Positions 52,370 to 59,593 of a DNA stretch of 64,000 bases are shown here, piece after piece. The stretch comes from Streptomyces radiopugnans (GTDB taxonomy: Bacteria; Actinomycetota; Actinomycetes; Streptomycetales; Streptomycetaceae): positions 52,721 to 116,720 of the forward strand of contig NZ_FOET01000019.1 of NCBI RefSeq assembly GCF_900110735.1, given 5' to 3'. Every line of letters begins with the position of its first letter. Position 1 is the stretch's first letter. The position numbers and the translations under genes are program-made. Under the pieces are notes generated by a model that saw only the letters and a program-made list of their open reading frames with translations, had not been told where the DNA came from and did not search any database.

Positions 52370-52640
52370 CGTCTCCTTTCACACCGAGGCCTGGGGCCGG
52401 AAGTGTCCGGTGATCGTGCGGCTGCGGGAGAACGTGTGGGTGGGGGCCCCGGACGGAGTCTGCGGGAGAGCTCACCCCGTTCCTCCGCTTCGATGCCGAT
52501 ATCCGCCGCGTCGTCTGCACCGTCAACGCGCATGAGCCCGGATCCCACCGGCCGGGGTCAAGCCCGCTGGACCATGCGCTGGAAGACCGCGCTGAACGCC
52601 TTCGACACCACCTTCGACGGCCGACTCTCCGCAGCCTGCC
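52370..52640 (+). pseudogene. IS256-family transposase remnant
   Basis: Three pieces of the C-terminal half of a mutator-type (IS256) transposase can be read with frame changes between them: AWGRKCPVIVRLRENVW, then LTPFLRFDADIRRVVCTVNA, then after a deletion DPTGRGQARWTMRWKTALNA with FDTTFDGRLSAA. The central part including the last catalytic glutamate region is missing. It is clearly dead. Confidence 0.75.
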
Positions 52641-52769
52641 ACCAACCCCGACCGCCCCCGTCGCACCGCTCGATCGACAGTCCCGGGAACGACCTCCGAC
52701 GCGCAGGTGATGTTGGATCTTTCTTCGGGTTTGTCTGTGTGTGGGGGCGGTTGGGGGTGTGGTGGTTGT

Positions 52770-53453
52770 TCAGTGGTGTTGGAGGGTGACGGCGTGGGGG
52801 GTGTGGTGGGGGAGGGCGAGGGCCGCGATCCAGGGGTGGGGGAGGGGGAGGGTGTCCACGCGCCAGGTGGTGGGGGTGCCGGTGGCGTTGGTGGTGATGT
52901 GGGCGGGGCCGGGGGCCCAGAAGCGGGTTTCCAGTTGGTTCAGGTCGGAGCCGATGCCGACTCCGGTGGCTTTCAGGACGGCTTCCTTGCGGGTCCAGCA
53001 GCGGAGGAATGCCGTGCTGCGGGCGGTGCCCGGTGGTTGGGCGAGCAGTGCGTGCCGTTCGGCGGGGGTGGTGGTGGTGTCGGCGAGTTCGTCGGTGCGT
53101 ACCTGGCGGACCGCCTCGACATCGACGCCGACGGGGAAGGGGGAGACGGCCAGCAGGCCGAGGCCGGTGGTGTGGGAGATGCTGATCCACCGGTCGGTGG
53201 CGGGGCGGTGGATCGCGGGTGGGCCGTGCTGCCGGCTGTGGCACTTGGGGCAAGGGTTCCGACCAATTGTTATCGAGCCGGTCGGCACTTGAAGAAATTC
53301 GGACAATATGCGACGCACTGCTGCTCGGCAGGTAATGAACTCGTTGGCCGCGGCGGCGGATTTCATTTGGTCTGCACGACTGCGTTCTGCGGTGTCGAGA
53401 ATGGCGATATCGGTCCTGCTTGATCCTTTGGGTGACACTTTCCACCACCACAC
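52770..53453 (-). CDS. 4'-phosphopantetheinyl transferase (Sfp-type)
   Basis: A 227-aa PPTase. The motifs are SISHTTGLGLLAVS, then the Mg-binding GVDVEAV and FLRCWTRKEAVLKATGVG, which are those of Sfp-type enzymes that transfer phosphopantetheine from CoA to carrier-protein serines in polyketide or peptide synthesis. The GTG at 53453 is the likely start (VWWWKVSPKG); it lies inside a 10-bp hairpin and has no clear ribosome-binding site. The N-terminal part has lower G+C and some rare codons (ATA near 53272). It may serve a pathway in trans, since no carrier protein is encoded nearby. Confidence 0.85.
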   Translation of the reverse strand: MWWWKVSPKGSSRTDIAILDTAERSRADQMKSAAAANEFITCRAAVRRILSEFLQVPTGSITIGRNPCPKCHSRQHGPPAIHRPATDRWISISHTTGLGLLAVSPFPVGVDVEAVRQVRTDELADTTTTPAERHALLAQPPGTARSTAFLRCWTRKEAVLKATGVGIGSDLNQLETRFWAPGPAHITTNATGTPTTWRVDTLPLPHPWIAALALPHHTPHAVTLQHH

Positions 53454-53467
53454 GTGAGTGGTGGTGG
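53442..53467 (-). promoter_or_regulatory. Hairpin spanning the PPTase start codon
   Basis: CCACCACCAC-ACGTGA-GTGGTGGTGG forms a perfect 10-bp stem whose loop and arm include the GTG start (53451-53453). It could reduce initiation, or simply reflect the Trp-rich start. Confidence 0.35.
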
Positions 53468-53961
53468 CGTGGCGATTGGGCGTCAAAGGGGTTGCGGGGC
53501 CGGGAGGCCGTATGTGTCCTGTAGGCACCGGGTCACCGTAGGTTCCCACGTTAGAAAGGGGCGGGGGTCGGCCGTCGGGTGTCCGCTAGCGGACACCTAT
53601 GTCACATTCGGTGACGCCCTGTGCGCATAGAGTCGCGCATATGGAATCGGAACAACTGATTCCGTTACCTGGCTTGCATCTTGCTGACAGCGCGGGAGGG
53701 GGAAAGGTCGAATATTGGTGAAGAGTTGTGGTTCTCTGCATTTGATTTCGGCCATACTGCGAGGCGATCTCACTGACTGAGACGTAACGTGCGGGTCACT
53801 GTCCGGGGGGCAAGTCGTCATGCGTTCGGTGCGGAGTATTTGCTTTTTCAATAAGCGCCGGGCGGATCGACGGTGGCCGCCTGAGTCGCCCGGCTGAGGT
53901 ACCGGGGCTGAGACGCGCGAAAGGGCACGCAGGCTTTGAACGATCATGGGGGGAATCACAC
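53468..53961. other. Low-GC regulatory region between PPTase and LuxR-type genes
   Basis: About 490 bp with visibly lower G+C than surroundings and no gene. It holds several dyads (see 53579-53663), which fits a divergent control region. Confidence 0.55.
53579..53663. promoter_or_regulatory. Cluster of inverted repeats, including an 18-bp perfect palindrome
   Basis: GTGTCCGCTAGCGGACAC (53579-53596) is a perfect 18-bp palindrome. It is followed by GTCAC-N5-GTGAC (53601-53615) and by GGAATC-N9-GATTCC (53643-53663). All lie in the gap between the PPTase and the first LuxR-type gene, so they are candidate operators for the regulators encoded downstream. Confidence 0.55.
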
Positions 53962-54753
53962 GTGGCAGGTACTGCATTCGATCTTCCAGGTGTCGGCGGA
54001 CTGGAGGGGAGCGCTGCCCAGAGCCACGCCGCTCACCTGGAACAGACGCTGTTGCAGGCTCGTGCACTGATCGAGTCCACGGTCTCCCTGCACCGCCGGC
54101 GTCCGGCCGCGGTGTCGGGGGTGATGCGGACCGACGGCGCGGTGACCGCCGAGACCCTGGAGCGGCTCGTGCTGCGGGCCCGGCGCTCGGTGAGCGTGAC
54201 GCTCACCGGCTGCGCCGTGTTCGCCGAGGCTGTCCTGAGGAGCCTGGAACAGGTGCCGAGCGGAGTGGTCGTGCGCGTCCTGTGCACTCCCGCCGCCGTC
54301 GACGTGGTGCTCAACCGGTCCCGCCGCCTGTCGGCGGTCCGGGTGTTCCGGCACGAGCTGAACGGACTGGTGGTGGTCGACGGCACGCTGGCGTTCTTGC
54401 GGTCCGCCTCCGGCGGGGAGGGGGGCGGCCGGGCGGCGATCGTCACCGACACCACGGCGGTCAGCGCTCTGGAGCTGCTCTACGCGAGCGCGTGGTCGCG
54501 CGGGCGCAGGTTCCTCGGCCACACGGAACTGAGCCCCCGGCTGCGCACCGAGTTCACGCGCCGCATCCTGGAGCGGCTGCGGGCCGGGCACACCGACGCC
54601 GCCGCCGCGCGTGACCTGCAGGTGTCGCTGCGTACCTACCGGCGGCATGTCGCCGAGATCATGCGGGAACTCGACGCGTCCTCCCGTTTCCAGGCCGGCG
54701 TGCGAGCGGTCGAGTTGGGGTTGCTGCCGCAGGAGCGGCAATCCGCCGTGTGA
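53962..54753 (+). CDS. LuxR-type HTH regulator, first of a tandem pair
   Basis: A 263-aa regulator. The N-terminal 190 residues form an unassigned sensor-like domain (EQTLLQARALIESTVSLHRR, VSGVMRTDGAVTAETLERL, VVVDGTLAFLRSASG) reminiscent of phospholipase-D-like or TrmB-like regulatory domains. The C-terminal HTH (RRILERLRAGHTDAAAARDL then VSLRTYRRHVAEIMRELD) is LuxR/NarL-like. The GTG at 53962 follows a GGGGGG run. It and the next gene are paralogues of equal length, suggesting a hetero- or sequential regulator pair controlling neighbouring biosynthetic genes. Confidence 0.82.
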   Translation: MAGTAFDLPGVGGLEGSAAQSHAAHLEQTLLQARALIESTVSLHRRRPAAVSGVMRTDGAVTAETLERLVLRARRSVSVTLTGCAVFAEAVLRSLEQVPSGVVVRVLCTPAAVDVVLNRSRRLSAVRVFRHELNGLVVVDGTLAFLRSASGGEGGGRAAIVTDTTAVSALELLYASAWSRGRRFLGHTELSPRLRTEFTRRILERLRAGHTDAAAARDLQVSLRTYRRHVAEIMRELDASSRFQAGVRAVELGLLPQERQSAV

Positions 54754-54818
54754 CGCGGTGCGGCCGGTGTGAAGTAACCGTGAGAACGAACTGCCGACGG
54801 TGATTGTGGGGTCACAGC

Positions 54819-55610
54819 GTGTGCAGACGTCCCGGGGACGAGTTCGAGTACGCCCTTCTACAGGTCAGGGAGCTGATCGAGTCGACCATGGTCATCCATC
54901 GCGACCGCAGCCGGCGGGAGCAGCTCATCACGGCGGTCACCGGGGGCTACGGGAAAATCATGCGTGTCGCCCGTGAGCTGATCGAGAGTGCCGAGGAGAG
55001 CGTCGATGTCCTGCACTCCCGGGCACCGGGCCCCGGCGAGCAGCTGGAGGGCTTCGGATGGATGGAGAACGGTCTGTTGCAGTACGCGCGGGACACGGTC
55101 CCGACACGGCTGCTGGTCAGTCCGGAGCTGATCGAGAAGTCCCTGCTGCGCCGGCGGCCGGACCGGGGCGGGCCGGCGGCGGTCCGGGTGGCCCGGTTGC
55201 CGCCGTTGGAGGTGTTGACCACGGATGGCACCGCCGCCCTGGTGGTGGCCGGGTCCGCGGCCGGCCGCCGGGCCTCCCTCATCAAGGCCCCCGAGGTGCT
55301 GCAGGTCCTGCACACCCTGTTCGAGAGCATCTGGTGCAGCTCGGTGCCCGTCGGCGAGCGCATCGCCTTCGGCGACCGTGACAGGGCACTGCTGATCCGG
55401 CAGATCCTCTGCGCCCTGCGGGCCGGGGTCACCGACGAGGTCGCCGCCCGCGAGCTGACGGTCTCCGTGCGGACCTACCGGCGCTACGTCGCGGAGATCA
55501 TGACGCTGCTCGGGGCCAGCTCACGCTTCCAGGCGGGGGTCCGGGCCGCGGAGCTGGGGCTGCTCCCGCCCACGACGGGGCCCGGGCAGGGCGGTGATCC
55601 CGGCCCGTGA
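54819..55610 (+). CDS. LuxR-type HTH regulator, second of a tandem pair
   Basis: A 263-aa paralogue of the preceding protein (starting VCRRPGDEFEYALLQVRELI). Matching segments include LLQxRxLIEST near the start, TLFESIWCSSVPVGERIAFG near 170 and the HTH (RQILCALRAGVTDEVAAREL, then VSVRTYRRYVAEIMTLLGAS). The GTG at 54819 is preferred over a TTG at 54804 because it gives exactly the length of the paralogue and GTGGGG lies 7 bp upstream. The gap to the first gene is 65 bp. Confidence 0.78.
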   Translation: MCRRPGDEFEYALLQVRELIESTMVIHRDRSRREQLITAVTGGYGKIMRVARELIESAEESVDVLHSRAPGPGEQLEGFGWMENGLLQYARDTVPTRLLVSPELIEKSLLRRRPDRGGPAAVRVARLPPLEVLTTDGTAALVVAGSAAGRRASLIKAPEVLQVLHTLFESIWCSSVPVGERIAFGDRDRALLIRQILCALRAGVTDEVAARELTVSVRTYRRYVAEIMTLLGASSRFQAGVRAAELGLLPPTTGPGQGGDPGP

Positions 55611-55825
55611 AGCGGCCTGGCAGCTTCATGAAACGGGCGTTGCCCCTCTCCCGCGCCGCACAGTTGGATGAAGCCGGGGACGGAGTTCCGGTTCGAGGGC
55701 TTTCCCGTCCCCGGCGGCCCGCCACCCCCCCCGCAGGCCGCCGGTACGCGGGGACCCGCACGCCTCGGCCCTGGCACCGGCGGGTCCCCGTTGCCCCGGT
55801 GCATTTCCGTGCGGAAGGCGGATCC

Positions 55826-56422
55826 ATGACTCAGCGGCCGGTCGGCCTGGTGTTTCCCGGTCCGGGGAGGCCGAGGCAGGCGGTGGGCGGGTTCCGGCGC
55901 GGCCCCCTGTCCCGGGATGCGACCGCGGGGATCTCCCAGTCCACCGGGGAGGACCTCCCCGAACCGCCGCTCCGCACCCCGGCCGGACGGCTCCGGCGCG
56001 TCGGCCTGGCGCGGCTCTCGGTGCGCGCCGGCGCGGTGACCGCCCCTTGCGGGGCGGTGCGGTGCGGGGCGACCGGCAGGCCCGTGGCCGCCTGCGCGGG
56101 CCGCCGCCCGGGCGGGTACACCGCCCTCGCCGCCGGGGCGCTCGCCGTCGGGCCGCGGGACACGGTGTTGGCCCTCCGGCGCCGGCCGGGGGTGACCAAC
56201 GCCGCCGCGCGGCCGTACGGCGGCGGCCGGACCGGGGCCGCAGCCCGCCGGCTCACCTCGCCGACGGGCCGGGAGCAGAGCGTGCGCGCCCACACCGGCC
56301 CCCTCGGCTGCCGCCGCCCGGTCGCACCGGAGCCGGACGGCGGCAGCCGGGCGGGACTGATCCGCCGGACCGCCCAGGACATCGAAGCGGTGTCCGGGGA
56401 CGGCCCCGGCGCCCTGGACTGA
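55826..56422 (+). pseudogene. Degenerate malonyl-CoA:ACP transacylase-like ORF
   Basis: An uninterrupted 198-codon ORF from an ATG at 55826 (after GGAAGGCGGA) that follows a FabD/AT-domain sequence end to end. The start MTQRPVGLVFPGPG matches the FPGQG box, the middle PVAACAGRRPGGYTALAAGA occupies the place of GHSLGEYTALAAAGA, and the end AGLIRRTAQDIEAVSGDGPG matches the AT C-terminus. The nucleophile elbow is GRRPGG in place of GHSLGE, so the active serine and its neighbours are gone, and about 100 residues are missing internally. It cannot be a working transacylase. The open frame has survived many substitutions, which is unusual for a plain pseudogene. Confidence 0.6.
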
Positions 56423-56593
56423 CGACCATCCCGCGCGGGGAGGAGAGCGGAACACCATGCCACCTGGCACCGACCACATCCGGCTGTGTCCTCACGCCGT
56501 TTCGGCGCCGCTGCGCAGGCGGCTGCCGGGCCGCCGGGCGGTGGCGTGCGTCGACGGCGGCGGCCTTTGCCGCAGACCTGCGGCGGTCCGGCG

Positions 56594-57379
56594 ATGACCA
56601 CGGCGGCCCGGGAGTGGGTCAGCGGGGTCGGCGTGCTCGACAAGGCGTCCGTACTGCTGGAGATCGTCGAGCAGGCCCCGGCGCCGTTGAGCGAACTGGT
56701 CTCCCGCAGCGGCCTCGCCCGTCCCACCGTGTACCGGATCGCGGTGGCGCTGGAACGGCTCGGACTGCTCACCCGCGACTGCCGCGGACGGTTCGTCCTC
56801 GGCCCCAGGTTCGGCGCCCTGGCGGTGCAGGCGCGCTACGACCGGCTGGTCCGGGCGGCGGCTCCGGTGCTGGCCGAACTGCACGCCGCGACCGGGCTGG
56901 AAGCACGCATCGTGCGGCGCCGCGGGAGGGTGCAGGTCTGCGTCGCGACCTCCGCGGACGGTGTGGCCGGACCCGTCGGCGCCGATAAGGCGCCGGTGGG
57001 CACGGCCAGACCCGTCACCGCTGGTGCGGTCGCCCTGGTGCTGCTCGCCTGGGAGGAGCCCGAGGAGATCTACCACGGGCTGCGCGGCGCCCGGTTCACC
57101 GCCGGCCAGCTCTCCCAGGTGCGTCGCCGCGGCTGGGCCAGGGGAGCCGACGTCATGGTGCCCGGCGAGGTCGCGTACGCCGTGCCCGTGCGCGGCGGGG
57201 ACGGCCGGGTGGTCGCCGCGCTGTCAGTGTCGGGTACGCCGGGCCGGATGGGCCTGGTCCCCAGCCGGCGGCTCGGCGCGGCCATGTTCGACTCGGCTGC
57301 CGAACTGGGGGACGCGCTGCAGCGGGCCCGCACCGCACCGGCCGCCCCGCGCGCACCGGCCGCGCCGAGGGGGCGATGA
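56594..57379 (+). CDS. IclR-family transcriptional regulator (NdgR-like)
   Basis: A 261-aa IclR regulator. The winged helix is at about residues 12-75 (GVGVLDKASVLLEIVEQAPA, then GLARPTVYRIAVALERLGLL), and the effector domain at about 85-245. The opening SGVGVLDKA is typical of the NdgR group, which controls leucine and other amino-acid genes in Streptomyces. The ATG at 56594 lies within GC-rich sequence without a clear ribosome-binding site. Target genes are not evident next door. Confidence 0.87.
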   Translation: MTTAAREWVSGVGVLDKASVLLEIVEQAPAPLSELVSRSGLARPTVYRIAVALERLGLLTRDCRGRFVLGPRFGALAVQARYDRLVRAAAPVLAELHAATGLEARIVRRRGRVQVCVATSADGVAGPVGADKAPVGTARPVTAGAVALVLLAWEEPEEIYHGLRGARFTAGQLSQVRRRGWARGADVMVPGEVAYAVPVRGGDGRVVAALSVSGTPGRMGLVPSRRLGAAMFDSAAELGDALQRARTAPAAPRAPAAPRGR

Positions 57380-57453
57380 CGGCGGTGGCCACCCGCCGCG
57401 ACCGCCGCGGGCAGGGCCCGCCGGTGTCCGGCCGCGACCGGACACCGGCGCCC

Positions 57454-59475
57454 TCACCGCTGCGGTTTGGTGATCGTGAAGAGCACCCGCAGCACCAGCA
57501 CCGTACTGACCAGCAGCAGGTTGTAACCGAAGACGTCGAACAGCCTCAGTGAGTCGGAGATGCGAGGGCCACCCTCGGCGGCCAGCAGCAGCATGCCCAG
57601 GACCCCGGTCAGTCCGCCGAGGAAGGCGAGCAGCACGTCACGGACGATGCCCCGTATGAAGCGTCGGTCCCGCTCGTCCGCGAGCAGCCGTACGTTGACG
57701 CTGAGCCTGCCGTGCTCGAGCGCGCTGCTGATGCGCTCCGCCCGGCGCGGCAGCCGCAGCAGCATCGGCAGCACGGCGGCGGCCTCGTCCGCCAGGGACC
57801 GGCTCAGGTGCTGGGGGGAGAGTCTGCGGGTGAGCTCGCGGGAGGCGAAGGAACGTGCCTCCTCGACGATGTCGAATCCCGGCATGAGCCGGTTCAAGGA
57901 GCCCTCCACGGTGGTCAGCGCGCGGAAGGCCGCGGCCACCTCGGGCGGCACGGTGAGTCCGTACTGGGCCACGATCACGAACAGGTCGGTGAACATCTCG
58001 TGGCTCGGGGGAGCGCCCGAGGTCAGGTGGCGGGCCGTGAAGCGGCCCAGCGCGCGCTTGAAGCGCTCCTCGTCGATCTCCTCGGGGCGCTCGACCAGTT
58101 CCAGCAGGGCGTCGGACATCGCCAGCGGATCGCCGCGGTCGATCGCCATGAGCAGGTTGCGCAGGCTGGAGCGGAGCATCTGGTCGATCCGGCCCAGAGA
58201 GCCGAAGTCCACCAGGCCCAGCCTGCCGTCCTCCAGGACCAGGATGTTCCCGGGATGGGGGTCGGCGTGGAAGACGCCCTCGGACATGATCTGCCCCAGC
58301 AGGCAGCCGAGCAGGTCACGGGCGAGTTCCCCGCGGTCCAGGCCGCGCGCGTCGATGACGGCGTCGGCCCGGTTCAGGGTGACCCCGTCGAGCCACTCGA
58401 CGACCAGCACCCGCTCGCTGCACAGTTCCTGGTGGACCCGGGGGAACCGCACGCGCGGCGCGATGTCGAAGCTCTGGTCCTCCGTGCTCTGCTGCGCTCC
58501 GCCGCCGGCCCCGCCCGCGGGCCCGGTGTCCCCCGACGGGGCGGCGTTCGCGGCCACGGCCACGGTGTTGCGGGCCTCGGTGCGGAAGTCCAGTTCCTCG
58601 TGGAGCGAATCGGCGAACCCCTGCACCAGTTCACGGGAGCCGACGGTCCGGCCCCACTGGGTGTGCCGCTCCAGCATGTCGCTGATCCGGAAGAGGATGT
58701 CCAGGTCGCGCTCCACGATCTGCCGGGCGCCCGGCCGCTGCACCTTGACGGCCACCGCCTGGCCGCCGCGCAGCCGGGCCCGGTGCACCTGGGCCATGGA
58801 GCCGGCTGCCAGCGGTTCGGGGTCGAACTCCGCGAACACCTCCACCGGCGAGGCTCCCAGCTCCTCGGCCAGCACCCGCTCGATGTCGGGCCAGGGTTCA
58901 GGGGCGACCTCGTGCTGCAACGAGCTCAGCTCGTCGACGAACACGTCGGGCAGCAGGTCGTAACGGGAGGAGAGCACCTGGCCCAGCTTGACGAAGGTGG
59001 CTCCCGCCTCCTCCAGCGCCAGCCGCAGGGACCGGGCCAGTTCCGCCTGCTCCTGCGGGCTCTTGCCGGCGCGTCGGGGCCGGCCGGTCAGGAAGCGCCG
59101 CAGCCCGTGCCGCACGGCGATTCTGCTGAGTTGCGTGTAGCGCCGGCTGCGCGCCAGCCTGCGGCGCACCGCACCGGGCCAGCGGACCACGCCGCGCACC
59201 GACCCGCTGGGGACCACGGCCTCGGAGAGCGCCAGGAAGATCATGGCGGCGATCAGAGCCGCGCCGAGCTGCACGGTCACCAGCGGGGCGCGGCTCGCCG
59301 CGGAACCCATCGGGGTGCCGACCACTCCTGCGGCCAGCAGTCCCACGCACCCGGTGAGAAGGGCGCGGACCCTGCCGATTCGCAGTCCGAGCAGTCTGCG
59401 GGCCACGACAGCCATGATCATCGGGCCGAGCAGAGCGCCGGCCGCGGCTATCAGGAGAACGGCGACTGGTTTCAC
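57454..59475 (-). CDS. ABC1/UbiB-family kinase-like membrane protein
   Basis: A 673-aa atypical kinase. Two N-terminal helices (AVLLIAAAGALLGPMIMAVV; VTVQLGAALIAAMIFLALSE) and two C-terminal helices (LLAFLGGLTGVLGMLLLAAE; LFDVFGYNLLLVSTVLVLRV) anchor it. In between is the UbiB core with the diagnostic KxGQ (FVKLGQVLSSR, Lys163), the ATP-site lysine in AVKVQRPGA, the catalytic-loop analogue HADPHPGN and VDFGSLG. UbiB proteins act in quinone or isoprenoid-lipid metabolism. The GTG start is at 59475. A 118-bp gap with hairpins separates it from the MMPL gene on the same strand. Confidence 0.9.
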   Translation of the reverse strand: MKPVAVLLIAAAGALLGPMIMAVVARRLLGLRIGRVRALLTGCVGLLAAGVVGTPMGSAASRAPLVTVQLGAALIAAMIFLALSEAVVPSGSVRGVVRWPGAVRRRLARSRRYTQLSRIAVRHGLRRFLTGRPRRAGKSPQEQAELARSLRLALEEAGATFVKLGQVLSSRYDLLPDVFVDELSSLQHEVAPEPWPDIERVLAEELGASPVEVFAEFDPEPLAAGSMAQVHRARLRGGQAVAVKVQRPGARQIVERDLDILFRISDMLERHTQWGRTVGSRELVQGFADSLHEELDFRTEARNTVAVAANAAPSGDTGPAGGAGGGAQQSTEDQSFDIAPRVRFPRVHQELCSERVLVVEWLDGVTLNRADAVIDARGLDRGELARDLLGCLLGQIMSEGVFHADPHPGNILVLEDGRLGLVDFGSLGRIDQMLRSSLRNLLMAIDRGDPLAMSDALLELVERPEEIDEERFKRALGRFTARHLTSGAPPSHEMFTDLFVIVAQYGLTVPPEVAAAFRALTTVEGSLNRLMPGFDIVEEARSFASRELTRRLSPQHLSRSLADEAAAVLPMLLRLPRRAERISSALEHGRLSVNVRLLADERDRRFIRGIVRDVLLAFLGGLTGVLGMLLLAAEGGPRISDSLRLFDVFGYNLLLVSTVLVLRVLFTITKPQR

Positions 59476-59531
59476 CCCGCTGATCGTAGGAGCTGTTCCG
59501 TGCCGTCGGACGACACGATCACAAGATGCCC

Positions 59532-59582
59532 GGCGCCCCTCCGCGAAGAGGAGCGCCGCCCGGCCCCCGGGGGCCGGGCGGC
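59532..59582 (-). terminator. Two hairpins between the MMPL and UbiB-like genes
   Basis: A perfect 28-bp palindrome (GCCGCCCGGCCCCC followed directly by its complement, 59555-59582) and an adjoining stem with one mismatch (GGCGCCCCTC/GAGGAGCGCC, 59532-59557) lie just after the MMPL stop on the minus strand. Confidence 0.7.
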
Positions 59583-59593
59583 AATCCCGTCCG

